From: Lachnospiraceae bacterium
GTDB taxonomy: Bacteria > Bacillota > Clostridia > Lachnospirales > Lachnospiraceae
NCBI GenBank assembly: GCA_024684055.1
Contig: JAIKXN010000231.1
Coordinates: 1 to 38,439 of the forward strand
Length of the DNA stretch: 38,439 nucleotides
Direction of reading: 5' to 3'
Each line of letters starts with the position of its first letter. Position 1 is the stretch's first letter. A program made the position numbers and the translations under genes. This document shows positions 8,734 through 17,500 of this stretch, piece after piece. The notes below the pieces were generated by a model that saw nothing but the letters and a program-made list of their open reading frames with translations, had not been told where the DNA came from and did no database searches.

Positions 8734-8812
8734 TCTAGTTAACCTCCCTTTCGTTCCCCTTATTACATGGACTTAATTTTTATATAAAGAGCGAAAAAAG
8801 GTAAAATCTAAT
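8734..8812 (-). promoter_or_regulatory. Conserved leader (copy A) of the SHOCT-repeat gene
   Basis: The 79 bases before the ATG share long identical blocks with 18541-18611 on the plus strand: ATTAGATTT, CTTTTTTCGCTCTTTA, CATGTAATAAGGG and ACGAAAGGGAGGTT. The last block includes the ribosome binding site GGGAGG. TTTCG near the 5' end can pair with CGAAA next to that site, so the RNA could fold over it. An AATCTAAT/ATTAGATT hairpin (8805-8823) lies at the 5' edge. It may be a promoter plus 5' UTR or a regulatory RNA; it matches no family I can name. Confidence 0.7.
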
Positions 8813-8954
8813 GTTATTAGATTCTAACTTTAAACACTTTATATTACTAACTAATATTATCAAATTTCGACTATTTATTCAAGAACTTTTTTATGTTAAG
8901 AGAACTTTCACAAATTAGATTCAGTATTTTATGTAAAATCACCATAAAATCGCC

Positions 8955-9908
8955 TTAAATGTTTAAATCATTCAGTGTAATTCCTTCTTTTTTGCGTGTT
9001 ATTTCGACAATTCCCAGTTTAGTTATGTCAACCAATTTGGTGTAACTTTTCTGTTTTTTGCAAAGCTCGGAAATTTTATCGCACAATATCTTCTCTTCAT
9101 CCTCGGAAATATTGATAAAATCAATAAGAATTATACCTGACAGGTTTCGCAAATTCATCTGTCTGAATATCTCTTCGCACGCTTCCAGATTGATATTGAG
9201 AAAGGAATTGTTTTTTGATCTGTCTTTTTTGGCGGAATTTACATCAATAACAATAAAAGCAGCGGTTTCTTCTATGACGATGTTGGCACCGCTTTTAAGC
9301 CATACGATTTTCGAAACAGCTTCTTTTATTTTCTTCGAAACAGAATATAGAACACTGAGCGAAACCATACTGTCATTATACATGTAAATATCGGACAATT
9401 CAAGGACATTGTTGTTTTTGCAGTATTCGGTTAAAAGAGAAAAGATCTCTTCGTTATCGGTAATGATTCGATCGAACTTATAACGTCTGAAACAGGACGC
9501 ATATGCTCTTTCTCCGTAAGAAATAACAGAAAGATCGGTCCTGTGTTCTATGTTTTCATCAATCATTTTCACGGATTGAAGTTTCCCTTTCGAAGAAGCT
9601 CGTGTAATCTCAACCGCAATATTCTGCTCACATTTAAGCTCAGGATCGGCGTTTTTCAAAAAAGCCTTGCTTTTATCAGGAAGAACGATATAAGCCGAAT
9701 TAATGTCTTTCGAAACGGAGGATACTTTTCCGACGCATTTTGTATGGATCGGAAGTTCTTTTGCATTCTCCATTTCGATATCGATAAGTATTTTGTTTTC
9801 AAAAACCAGATAAACAAACATGTCATCTTTTTTTACGGCAATCATTTCGATTCCCGAAGTAGTCGAAAACAGCTTGGAATCTGCATTTTTTTCTTTGGGT
9901 TTAATCAT
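8955..9908 (-). CDS. Short RNase E/G family endoribonuclease lacking the zinc-link region
   Basis: This 317-residue protein has an N-terminal S1-like OB domain (about 24-105) followed by the RNase E/G catalytic fold. Catalytic metal aspartates are recognisable: D222 in FIVIDVNSAK and D263 in GIILIDFI. The family's LTKLGLVEMTRKR signature appears as ITKLGIVEITRKK at 295-307. The chain ends ten residues later, so the CPxC zinc-link and small domain that tetramerise E. coli RNase E/G are missing; about 490 residues is usual. No frameshifted continuation is visible downstream. Its ATG overlaps the previous gene by 8 bp. It sits beside the radical SAM pair, a common clostridial association. It probably processes or degrades RNA, perhaps as a dimer. 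Confidence 0.88.
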   Translation of the reverse strand: MIKPKEKNADSKLFSTTSGIEMIAVKKDDMFVYLVFENKILIDIEMENAKELPIHTKCVGKVSSVSKDINSAYIVLPDKSKAFLKNADPELKCEQNIAVEITRASSKGKLQSVKMIDENIEHRTDLSVISYGERAYASCFRRYKFDRIITDNEEIFSLLTEYCKNNNVLELSDIYMYNDSMVSLSVLYSVSKKIKEAVSKIVWLKSGANIVIEETAAFIVIDVNSAKKDRSKNNSFLNINLEACEEIFRQMNLRNLSGIILIDFINISEDEEKILCDKISELCKKQKSYTKLVDITKLGIVEITRKKEGITLNDLNI

Positions 9909-10578
9909 AAATCTGTCCGAGAGATGCCAGACTTATAAACTTTCCGTTTTCGTCTGCGGTATAAAGCTCGGTTCTTTTGTATTTTTTGCAAACGGCTTTG
10001 ACGCCGAATTTATTCAAAGCCTCGATAACAACGTCAGCTTTAAGATTTCCTGCCGAAGAAGAATTGACTTTAACGATAATTTCTTTTTCGTTTAAGATTT
10101 TGTGATCATATATATCTTCCATCAGATCTTTCCTTTTGAGTTTGTCTTTTCTGATGTATTCAAAAACATAAGATTCCTGCGAAAAAAAATCCTCGATGAG
10201 TTTCAGATCTTCTGAAAGATCGTCAAATGTGTAAAGATAATCGGCTGCCTTGACCGAACTCATGGCATTCAAAACACCGTCGTCAAGCAATGTTGCGGAA
10301 ACGATCTCTATTCCTTCCACACACTGCCCGTTCATATCCTTGACCAGTGTGGTCATGTCCGGAAGAGTATTCATTTCAAGGTCGAAGTAATCCCCGTCCG
10401 TCTCGATTCCGACAGAAAGTGGCTGGGCAAAACTTAATTTAAGATGGGGCGAAAAACCTTCTGTATAGGCAGCATCGATTCCGCTTCTTCTTATGGCTTT
10501 CTGAAAGAAACGCATTATATCAAGGTGACCGATATAAACGATCGGTCCGAATTTTTTGAATTTAAATCTTATAACCAT
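9901..10578 (-). CDS. TIGR03936 family protein (DUF2344), partner of the upstream radical SAM protein
   Basis: I choose the ATG at 10578 (225 residues, starting MVIRFKFKKFGPIVYIGHLD) because AAAGGT lies 5 bases before it and it starts 10 bp after the upstream stop. A longer in-frame start at 10629 would run 41 bp into the upstream gene. The opening 'FKKFGPIVYIGHLDIMRFF', then 'RRSGIDAAYTEGFSPHLKLS', are the conserved core of this family. It is nearly always encoded directly after a TIGR03960 radical SAM protein and in some species fused to it. The biochemical role is not established; RNA modification has been a guess from the RNase and ribosomal neighbours. Confidence 0.88.
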   Translation of the reverse strand: MVIRFKFKKFGPIVYIGHLDIMRFFQKAIRRSGIDAAYTEGFSPHLKLSFAQPLSVGIETDGDYFDLEMNTLPDMTTLVKDMNGQCVEGIEIVSATLLDDGVLNAMSSVKAADYLYTFDDLSEDLKLIEDFFSQESYVFEYIRKDKLKRKDLMEDIYDHKILNEKEIIVKVNSSSAGNLKADVVIEALNKFGVKAVCKKYKRTELYTADENGKFISLASLGQIYD

Positions 10579-10588
10579 GTTTTTACCT

Positions 10589-12451
10589 TTATCTGAAACA
10601 GAATTTGCCTGCACCGTAAACATTGGCACCGCATCCGTTGCATTTGATCATGCAGTTTTCGGTTATTTTTCCCTCTTTGGCTTTTAGCCATTCGTTTTTA
10701 AGATATTTCTTCGAAACACCTATATCGATAAAATCCCAGGGGAATACTTCGTCGATATCACGAACTCTCTGCGTATAGAATTCCATGGGAATATTGTTGT
10801 CTTCGAATGCTTTGATCCAGATGTCAAAGTTGAAATAATCATTCCATGCATCATAGATTGCACCGTTTTTGTAAGCGTCATAAATAACTTTCGACAATCT
10901 TCTGTCGCCTCTCGCAAATACGCCTTCAAGAACCGAAACATCCGTGTCGTGCCAGTTGTATTTAATGCTTCTCTGATTAAGCTGAGCCATAATGCTCTGT
11001 CTTGTAAGATATGCTTTGTCCCTGAAATCCTCCAGAGAAAACTGCGAAGCCCACTGAAAAGGCGTAAAAGGCTTCGGAATAAAGAAAGAAGTCGAAGCCG
11101 TAATGGATACTCTCTGAGTTCTTTTTTCTTTGGGAAGTGTTTCGTAGTAGGTTTTGGCCACTTTTTCGCAAAGTTCCGCAATCGCAACGACATCGCTGTC
11201 TTCTTCGAAAGGAAGCCCGAGCATAAAATAGAGTTTGACTTTATTCCATCCTCCGAGGAAAGCAAGTCTCGATCCTTCGAGAATCTGTTCTTCCGTAAGA
11301 CCTTTGTTTATAACGTTTCTCATTCGCTGAGAACCGGCTTCGGGCGCGAAAGTAAGACTCGATTTTTTAATATCCTGAACTTTCCCCATAACATCGAGAG
11401 AAAAAGCATCGATTCTTAAAGAAGGAAGCGAAATGTTTACCTTATTTTCGTTGCAGTAATCGATAAGATAAAGTATCAGTTCCTGAAGTTCCGGATAATC
11501 GGAAGAAGAAAGCGAACTTAAGTTAATTTCCTCATAACCGGAATTTTGTATCATTTCTTTTGCGAATTCTTTTAATACCTCAACATTTCTTGTTCTTATC
11601 GGCCTGTAAAGCTGCCCCGCCTGGCAGAACCGGCATCCTCTCGGACACCCTCTCATGATTTCAAGCGTGATTCTGTCCTGAGTCGCTTTGATAAAAGGAA
11701 TGACAGGTTTTAACGGATAATATGTATCGTTAAGATCGGTTTCCACTTCTTTTCTTACCTTTATATCCACCCCGTCTTTAAGGGGAATAAACTCCTTAAC
11801 CGTATTATCATCGTTATAAACGACATCCATTAATGAAGGAACGTAAATTCCACCGATCTTTGAAGCCTTAAAAAGAAAATCTTCTCTTGAATATCCTTCT
11901 TTTCTGCATTCTTTGTATAGATCAAGCAAAGCTCTGTACGACACTTCGCCTTCACCTATATAAAACATGTCAAAGAAATCAGCTATGGGTTCCGGATTGT
12001 AAGCGCAGGGCCCTCCGCCAATGACTAAAGGATCGTCATCTTTTCTGTCTTTTGCAAAAATCGGAATCTGCGAAAGCTCAAGTACCTGCAAAATATTCGT
12101 GTAACACATTTCGTACTGAAGCGTAATTCCGAGAAAGTCAAAATCTTTTATCGGATCCTGGCTTTCAAGCGCAAAAAGAGGGATATTTTTATCCCTCATG
12201 ATCTTGTCAAGGTCGGGCCACGGCGAATAAACTCTTTCGCACCATGTATCCTCGAAAGAATTAAACATCGCATAGAGGATCTGTATTCCCAGATGTGACA
12301 TGCCTATTTCGTAAACATCCGGAAAGCACATACAGAATCTTATATCCACGTCTTCAACATTTTTGTTTATGCTGTTAAATTCGCCGCCGATATATCTTGC
12401 GGGTTTATCGACGGTCATAAGTATTTCATGACTTAAAGCGGTTTTTCTCAT
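10589..12451 (-). CDS. TIGR03960 family B12-binding domain/radical SAM protein
   Basis: This 620-residue protein begins with a region resembling a B12-binding fold (CFPDVYEIGMSHLGIQILY, then 'GGGPCAYNPEPIADFFD'). A radical SAM domain follows, with the 4Fe-4S cluster motif CxxxCxxC in MRGCPRGCRFCQAGQLYRPI. A third part ends with a Cys pair, KCNGCGANVYGAGKFC, which could bind another metal or cluster. The layout resembles methylthiotransferases and B12-dependent radical enzymes, but no substrate is known for TIGR03960. It lies 34 bp after hisIE, close enough for cotranscription with the his genes, and just before its DUF2344 partner. Start supported by AGGTGATC. Confidence 0.92.
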   Translation of the reverse strand: MRKTALSHEILMTVDKPARYIGGEFNSINKNVEDVDIRFCMCFPDVYEIGMSHLGIQILYAMFNSFEDTWCERVYSPWPDLDKIMRDKNIPLFALESQDPIKDFDFLGITLQYEMCYTNILQVLELSQIPIFAKDRKDDDPLVIGGGPCAYNPEPIADFFDMFYIGEGEVSYRALLDLYKECRKEGYSREDFLFKASKIGGIYVPSLMDVVYNDDNTVKEFIPLKDGVDIKVRKEVETDLNDTYYPLKPVIPFIKATQDRITLEIMRGCPRGCRFCQAGQLYRPIRTRNVEVLKEFAKEMIQNSGYEEINLSSLSSSDYPELQELILYLIDYCNENKVNISLPSLRIDAFSLDVMGKVQDIKKSSLTFAPEAGSQRMRNVINKGLTEEQILEGSRLAFLGGWNKVKLYFMLGLPFEEDSDVVAIAELCEKVAKTYYETLPKEKRTQRVSITASTSFFIPKPFTPFQWASQFSLEDFRDKAYLTRQSIMAQLNQRSIKYNWHDTDVSVLEGVFARGDRRLSKVIYDAYKNGAIYDAWNDYFNFDIWIKAFEDNNIPMEFYTQRVRDIDEVFPWDFIDIGVSKKYLKNEWLKAKEGKITENCMIKCNGCGANVYGAGKFCFR

Positions 12452-12485
12452 TGATCACCTGTAAAAAGATTATTGTATTACTATT

Positions 12486-13622
12486 TTACCTGTTTGAGAG
12501 TTCTTCCGCAACCTCTTCCCATGTAACATTCTTTTCAACCATAAGCACGCTTAAATGGTAAAGGAAATCCGCAATCTCGTATTTGATTTCTTTTGCTTCC
12601 TCATTCTTTGATGCAATAACGATCTCGCATGCTTCTTCGCCGACTTTTTTGAGTATTTTGTCAAGACCTTTGTCGAAAAGATAATTTGTATACGATCCTT
12701 CTTTGGGATTTACTTTTCTGTCTTCGATAACTTTGTAAAGATCCGTCAGTATCTTTGAAGGATTCTTTTCGATCGAATCATTCTTAAGAACATCGTTGAA
12801 AAAGCATGTATCTTTTCCTGTATGGCAGGGAACGCCAACCTGGGAAACGCTGCAAAGAAGCGTATCAAGATCGCAGTCAGCCTTCATGGATTTTATATAC
12901 TGGAAATGACCGCTGGTTTCACCCTTGACCCACTGCTCTTTTCTTGATCTTGAATAATATGTCATAAGGCCGGTTTTGAAAGTATTGTAATAAGCTTCTT
13001 CATTCATGTAAGCCATCATGAGAATCTTGTCATTTTTATAATCTGTTACGATAACCGGAATAAGTCCGTCATCGTTTTTCTTAAGCTCAGACCACTCGTA
13101 AGCGGGTTTAAGGTATTTCGTTTCAATATTCTTTTTGTTTAATTCATCCTTAAGCGCAAAAACATCGATATCTTCTTTGCCTTCGTCAATAAGATAAAAA
13201 TCCTCGTTATATTTTGAAGTATTCTCGAATATATCTTTGTTTTCATTGAGGCTCTGACTCTGTTTTTCAAAATCAGAAATACCGATCACAAGATTTTTGC
13301 CGAATCTCGTTAAACCTTCTTCAATAACATCATTTCCGACGTTTGTTTTTGAACCTGCAATTATCTTCTTTACGTTTGCATAGTAAAGTTTTTTCATATC
13401 CTCAAAATGAGTTATGGGAAATATGGCAAATACGGGCTTTTCGCAAAGCGCCGTCATTTCGATCATGTTATGAAAGAAATTCTCCTTATCCTCATCGGAA
13501 AAAGCCTCTGCTTCGATAATAAGACTGTCATAACCTTTTCTGTTAACTCTTTCTATGAGATCATTAAAATCTGCAGCTTTTGATGTATTTGAAAAATAAG
13601 CTTTTTTAGCTGTAAAAACCAT
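12486..13622 (-). CDS. hisIE: Bifunctional HisI/HisE with an N-terminal HisA-like segment
   Basis: This 378-residue protein is longer than usual HisIE (about 200-240). The cyclohydrolase part (about 175-278) has the metal residues ADCDLDTLL (D249, D251, D253) and the zinc cysteines in CHTGKDTC (C266, C273). The pyrophosphohydrolase part (about 290-378) has KVGEEACEIVIA and EIADFLYHL. Together they carry out steps 2 and 3 of histidine synthesis. Residues 1 to about 165 are extra. 'KKIIAGSKTNVGNDVIEEG...FGKNLVIGI' (85-115) resembles the HisA/HisF TIM-barrel stretch around V-x-G-[ST]-x-A and the K-x-[LV]-V-[VI]-[GS]-[IL]-D strand. The domain is too short for a full barrel. The ATG overlaps the hisB stop by one base. 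Confidence 0.94.
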   Translation of the reverse strand: MVFTAKKAYFSNTSKAADFNDLIERVNRKGYDSLIIEAEAFSDEDKENFFHNMIEMTALCEKPVFAIFPITHFEDMKKLYYANVKKIIAGSKTNVGNDVIEEGLTRFGKNLVIGISDFEKQSQSLNENKDIFENTSKYNEDFYLIDEGKEDIDVFALKDELNKKNIETKYLKPAYEWSELKKNDDGLIPVIVTDYKNDKILMMAYMNEEAYYNTFKTGLMTYYSRSRKEQWVKGETSGHFQYIKSMKADCDLDTLLCSVSQVGVPCHTGKDTCFFNDVLKNDSIEKNPSKILTDLYKVIEDRKVNPKEGSYTNYLFDKGLDKILKKVGEEACEIVIASKNEEAKEIKYEIADFLYHLSVLMVEKNVTWEEVAEELSNR

Positions 13623-14230
13623 TATAAAGCTCCTTTCGTGGAGAGAATTCCTTCTCTGTCGGGATTTTTTGATGCAGCGATTCTCATGGCGTTGGCCATT
13701 GATTTAAAAATCGCCTCTATGATGTGATGTGTATTGATTCCGTCAAGGATCTTTACGTGAAGATTCATCTCTGCCGAATAAGACAGCGCATATAAAAATT
13801 CTCTGAGAGTTTCTGTTTCAAAACTTCCGACCTGAGTAACATCAAAATCGGAAATTCTTTCTTCGCCGAAACTGTATGAAAAATTCAAATAAGGTCTGCC
13901 CGAAAAATCAACCGAACATAAAACCAGAGCATCATCCATCGGTAAAATAAACGATCCGTATCTGTTGATACCCGCTTTGTCGCCGAGAGCTTCTTTAAAG
14001 CACTTGCCTAAAACTATGCCGATATCTTCTACAGAGTGGTGACAGTCGACATCCAGATCACCTTTGCACTCGATATCGAGATCGAAATTGCCGTGCTTGG
14101 CAAACGAATTTAACATGTGGTCAAAGAAACCTATTCCGGAATTCACATTTGCCTTACCGCTTCCGTCGATATTGAGAGCAGCTTTAATCTGTGTTTCTTT
14201 GGTTGTTCTTTCTGTTTCAGCTTTACGCAT
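13622..14230 (-). CDS. hisB: Imidazoleglycerol-phosphate dehydratase
   Basis: This 202-residue monofunctional IGPD has the two pseudo-repeats of the family. The first is GIGFFDHMLNSFAKHG with CHHSVEDIGI; the second is THHIIEAIFKSMANAMR. These supply the histidine and glutamate ligands for the two manganese ions. The enzyme dehydrates imidazole-glycerol phosphate to imidazole-acetol phosphate in step 7 of the pathway. No phosphatase domain is attached, as expected for Firmicutes. GGAGG lies 8 bases before the ATG; hisD ends 2 bp upstream and hisIE overlaps downstream. Confidence 0.97.
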   Translation of the reverse strand: MRKAETERTTKETQIKAALNIDGSGKANVNSGIGFFDHMLNSFAKHGNFDLDIECKGDLDVDCHHSVEDIGIVLGKCFKEALGDKAGINRYGSFILPMDDALVLCSVDFSGRPYLNFSYSFGEERISDFDVTQVGSFETETLREFLYALSYSAEMNLHVKILDGINTHHIIEAIFKSMANAMRIAASKNPDREGILSTKGAL

Positions 14231-14232
14231 AT

Positions 14233-15534
14233 TTATTCCTCCGAATCTTCAAATCTAACCGAAATGGATTTTGCGTGTGCAAACAAACCTTCTTTTTCGG
14301 CAAATTTCTCTATCTTTTTGTGACTCTTTTGTAATGCTTCTTTAGAATAACATATTACACTGCTTTTTTTAATAAAATCATCAACGGATAAGGGTGAAAA
14401 GAATTTTGCCGTTCCGTTTGTGGGTAATACGTGGTTGGGGCCTGCAAAATAATCACCGAGAGGTTCGGATGAATATTCGCCGAGGAATATCGCACCGGCA
14501 TTCTTGACTTTACCCATCGTTTCAATGGGATTCTTTGTGATGATCTCAAGGTGTTCGCTTGCAATGTCATTAACGGCATCTATTGCGTCATCCATGTTCT
14601 TTGCAACAAGAATAAATCCGAAATTCTCAAGTGATTTTTCGAGAATTTCTTTTCTGGGTGCATCTTTTAAAAGTGTTTCAACCCATTTTTCAACATCGTT
14701 CGCAAGCGTTTCGCTTGTTGTGATAAGAATGCCGCTTGCCATTTCATCATGTTCGCACTGACTCATAAGATCCGCAGCCAAAAATTTCGGATTGGCAGTT
14801 TCATCTGCAAGTACGAGAATTTCACTCGGACCGGCGATCGAATCGATCGAAACATGTCCGTATACATATCTTTTTGCAAGGGCTACGAAAATATTCCCGG
14901 GTCCTACGATCTTGCTGACTTTGGGAATGATATCGGTTCCGTATGCAAGCGCTGCGATTGCCTGAGCGCCGCCTACTTTGTAGATTTCATTTATTCCGCA
15001 GATTTTTGCGGCTGCAAGCGTCGTTGCATTTACCCTGCCTTCAGCGTTGCAGGGAGTTGTCATTACAATTCTTTTGCATCCTGCAACAAGTGCGGGTACG
15101 ATATTCATAAGAGTCGATGACGGATAAGCGGCTTTTCCTCCGGGAACATATACTCCGACTGTTTCGATCGGAAGAATTCTCTGTCCTAAAAATGTTCCGT
15201 CTTCTGTGGTATCAAAGAAAGATGTTCTTAACTGTTTTCTGTGATAATCTCTGATATTGTCGAAAGCTTCTTTCATAATATCGATGAAATCAGAATCAAG
15301 CGAATCGTAAGCTTCATCGATTTCTTCATCGGTAACTCTGATGTTTGAAGCATTAAGACTGAATTTGTCAAATTTAAGAGTATATTCAAAAACAGCCTCA
15401 TCTTTTCTTGCTTTAATGTCGTCACAAATATCTGCAACTTTCTTTTCGTATTCGGGATAATTGGAAGTACTTCTTTTTAGCAGGTTGTTTAAAAGGTTCT
15501 GCTTGTTTTCATCATTAAGTAAATATTTATTCAT
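14233..15534 (-). CDS. hisD: Histidinol dehydrogenase
   Basis: This 433-residue HisD catalyses the last two steps of histidine synthesis with NAD and zinc. Motifs visible include [47 protein letters not shown] (zinc ligands) and [20 protein letters not shown]. Length is normal. GGAAGG with spacing of 8 supports the ATG. A 126-bp gap separates it from hisG; I see no terminator or strong promoter there, so cotranscription from the hisZ promoter is likely. Confidence 0.97.
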   Translation of the reverse strand: MNKYLLNDENKQNLLNNLLKRSTSNYPEYEKKVADICDDIKARKDEAVFEYTLKFDKFSLNASNIRVTDEEIDEAYDSLDSDFIDIMKEAFDNIRDYHRKQLRTSFFDTTEDGTFLGQRILPIETVGVYVPGGKAAYPSSTLMNIVPALVAGCKRIVMTTPCNAEGRVNATTLAAAKICGINEIYKVGGAQAIAALAYGTDIIPKVSKIVGPGNIFVALAKRYVYGHVSIDSIAGPSEILVLADETANPKFLAADLMSQCEHDEMASGILITTSETLANDVEKWVETLLKDAPRKEILEKSLENFGFILVAKNMDDAIDAVNDIASEHLEIITKNPIETMGKVKNAGAIFLGEYSSEPLGDYFAGPNHVLPTNGTAKFFSPLSVDDFIKKSSVICYSKEALQKSHKKIEKFAEKEGLFAHAKSISVRFEDSEE

Positions 15535-15660
15535 CTGACCACCTTCCTTGGGTAAATTCTTATTTCGAACAAATCATGTATTTTCAATTCTGACTGTTAA
15601 TGTTTCAAAACCGGATTTATAAAATAAATGATTAACTTTTACATTTAATTAAATCGATTT

Positions 15661-16314
15661 TCAGCTTTCACTGTGTAAGCATGCATTGATGTCTTTTACA
15701 AGTTTTTCGATTCTGTCTTTCTGCATTTTATGGCTTACTCTGTTGACAATAAGTCTCGATGAAATGGGACATATTTCTTCAAGAACATCAAGTCCGTTTT
15801 CTCTGAGAGTCGAACCTGTCTCAACAATGTCGACGATTACATCAGATAATTCAACTATGGGTCCGAGTTCAACCGAGCCGTTAAGTTTGATAATATCAAC
15901 TGTCTGATATTTTTTGTTATGGAAGTAATCCTTTGCGATAACGGGATACTTGGAAGCAACTCTTATCTGTTCACGATGCAAAAGAAGTTCCTTGGCATCT
16001 TTCGGACCGCATACGCACATTCTGCATTTGCCGAAGCCAAGGTCGAGAAGTTCGGTAACTCTTCTTTGTTCTTCTTCGATAATATCGCTTCCTACAACGC
16101 CGAGATCGGCAGCTCCGTATTCAACATAAGTCGGAACATCGGGACCTTTCGCAAGAAAGAATTTAAGTTTATGTTCTTCATCCGTGAATATAAGTTTTCT
16201 TGTGGATTTATCTTTTATTTCTTCGCATTTTATTCCGAGTTTTTCAAGCAAATCCATTGTCTGATTTGCTACTCTTCCTTTGCAGAGAGCAATTGTTAAA
16301 TATCTGTCTTTCAT
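15661..16314 (-). CDS. hisG: ATP phosphoribosyltransferase catalytic subunit, short form
   Basis: This 217-residue protein is the short HisG form that lacks the C-terminal regulatory domain and needs HisZ. It begins 'YLTIALCKGRVANQTMDLLE' and carries the PRPP-binding loop DVIVDIVETGSTLRENGL. It condenses ATP with PRPP in the first, feedback-inhibited step of the pathway. CGGAG precedes the ATG. hisZ lies 12 bp upstream, consistent with making the HisGZ complex from one message. Confidence 0.97.
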   Translation of the reverse strand: MKDRYLTIALCKGRVANQTMDLLEKLGIKCEEIKDKSTRKLIFTDEEHKLKFFLAKGPDVPTYVEYGAADLGVVGSDIIEEEQRRVTELLDLGFGKCRMCVCGPKDAKELLLHREQIRVASKYPVIAKDYFHNKKYQTVDIIKLNGSVELGPIVELSDVIVDIVETGSTLRENGLDVLEEICPISSRLIVNRVSHKMQKDRIEKLVKDINACLHSES

Positions 16315-16326
16315 ATATGACTCCGT

Positions 16327-17277
16327 TTAAATGTATATTATCTCGTTCTTACCTGAATTAACGAATTCTTCGAAGTTTTTATCGAAGTTATCTTTGTTTA
16401 CGGTTACACAGTTCTTTCCGCTTTCTCGTAATTCTTCGCATTTCTTAAGAGTTTCTGCTTCTTTGCCCGATTCATAAACAACATATGTTTTGATATTGGA
16501 AATCGAATCCAGGGAACCTTTCTGTTTCTTGAGGCTCTGAAGAATGTTATCGATCATGAATACGCATCCTACAGCGGGTGCACCTTCGCCATACTTTTCA
16601 AGAAGTGAATTATATCTTCCGCCCTTGCAGATCGATTCTCCGACATCGAAAGTGTAAACCTTGAAAATCATTCCCGTATAATATTTGAAATTAGAATCAA
16701 GTTCTTCATCAAATTCAACATATTCGGAATAATTCATTTTCTCGAGAAGTTCGAATATCTTGTCGATCCTTCCCTTGTCGTCTTTCGTATTCACAAAAAT
16801 CTTAAAATCTTCAAGACCGATCGATAAAAGATTCTTTATAACAAGAGCAAGCACTTCGAAATCAGCCATAAACGAATCGTCTTTAAAAAGCTCGATACCC
16901 ATCTGCGTGCTTTCGATCGCCTTACCTTCATAAAGACCTTTGTTTGAAAAAGCATTGCCTTTATAAAAGAATCTTAAAGGATAATTCTCATCCGAAAAAT
17001 ATTTGACAGCACATCTTGCAACGCCGGGAGTGTAGTCAGGTCTTAAAACCAGCGTCTCTCCGTCTCTGTCTATAAATCTGAATGTTTTCGATTCAAAAGA
17101 AAGATCGTTGTCATCCAGAAATACATTGAGAAATTCAAGTGTGGGTGTCTGTATTTCATCATAACCGAAAGTTTTGATGTTCTTCTCAAAACAATCCATT
17201 ATGTGATTTTTCATATCAAGTTCAGTTCCGTAAAAGTCTCTTACACCGTCCGGTGTATGTAATAAAGATAAGTTCAT
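16327..17277 (-). CDS. hisZ: ATP phosphoribosyltransferase regulatory subunit
   Basis: This 316-residue class II aminoacyl-tRNA synthetase-like protein begins LLHTPDGVRDFYG and contains LVLRPDYTPGVAR. These are histidyl-tRNA synthetase-like motifs, but the catalytic and anticodon-binding parts of HisS are reduced. With the short HisG next door it is confidently HisZ, the subunit that binds histidine and confers feedback inhibition. A glycine-rich 'GGRYNSLLEKYGEGAPAVG' stretch lies near 220-240. It is the first gene of the his operon; AAAGGA lies 6 bases before the ATG. Confidence 0.95.
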   Translation of the reverse strand: MNLSLLHTPDGVRDFYGTELDMKNHIMDCFEKNIKTFGYDEIQTPTLEFLNVFLDDNDLSFESKTFRFIDRDGETLVLRPDYTPGVARCAVKYFSDENYPLRFFYKGNAFSNKGLYEGKAIESTQMGIELFKDDSFMADFEVLALVIKNLLSIGLEDFKIFVNTKDDKGRIDKIFELLEKMNYSEYVEFDEELDSNFKYYTGMIFKVYTFDVGESICKGGRYNSLLEKYGEGAPAVGCVFMIDNILQSLKKQKGSLDSISNIKTYVVYESGKEAETLKKCEELRESGKNCVTVNKDNFDKNFEEFVNSGKNEIIYI

Positions 17278-17289
17278 TTAATTTCCTTT

Positions 17290-17309
17290 CACTTTAACGC
17301 TTTAAAGTG
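17290..17309. promoter_or_regulatory. Palindrome in the his operon leader
   Basis: CACTTTAA-CGCT-TTAAAGTG is a perfect 8-4-8 inverted repeat, 12 bp upstream of the hisZ start and about 30-50 bases after the predicted transcription start. It could be an operator for a repressor or an RNA hairpin next to the ribosome binding site. The regulator is not identified. Confidence 0.5.
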
Positions 17310-17345
17310 TTACCTAATTAGCAAATTATCGTGTTATTGCAAAAA

Positions 17346-17374
17346 AGTATATCAATATAAAAAGATAATGTCAA
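17346..17374 (-). promoter_or_regulatory. Sigma-A promoter of the his operon
   Basis: The minus strand has TTGACA (17369-17374), a 17-base spacer and TATACT (17346-17351). Transcription should begin near 17339, leaving a leader of about 60 bases before hisZ. No T-box hallmarks fit in so short a leader. Confidence 0.88.
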
Positions 17375-17500
17375 CAAATATTTTATTTCTGCATGTTTTA
17401 ATACTTTCGTCTGATATTTAAAAGTATTCAAACAATAAGTTTTCGAACAAAAAGCAGATTACAAAATAAAAAATCAGATTGCAAATCAAAAAGTTTTAAT

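Noticed and set aside
8927-8950. Inverted repeat ATTTTATG/CATAAAAT downstream of the RNase E/G gene as a terminator
   Set aside because: No U-tract follows on the minus strand and the stem is all A-T but one pair.
10579-10629. Longer start for the DUF2344 protein overlapping the radical SAM gene by 41 bp
   Set aside because: The family begins at MVIRFKFKKF and a ribosome binding site is placed for the ATG at 10578.
10949-11419. Plus-strand open frame of 156 codons inside the radical SAM gene
   Set aside because: It is antisense to the conserved TIGR03960 coding sequence, with no ribosome binding site or family resemblance; the same holds for other long antisense frames in this window.
17321-17340. 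Possible operator GCAA...TTGC at the his transcription start
   Set aside because: Only the outer four and the central pair match; the inner pairs mostly fail, so it is not a convincing palindrome.
17449-17487. Two CAGATT-centred direct repeats after the pseudouridine synthase gene
   Set aside because: Short, A-rich and only two copies; no CRISPR-like spacing or conservation.
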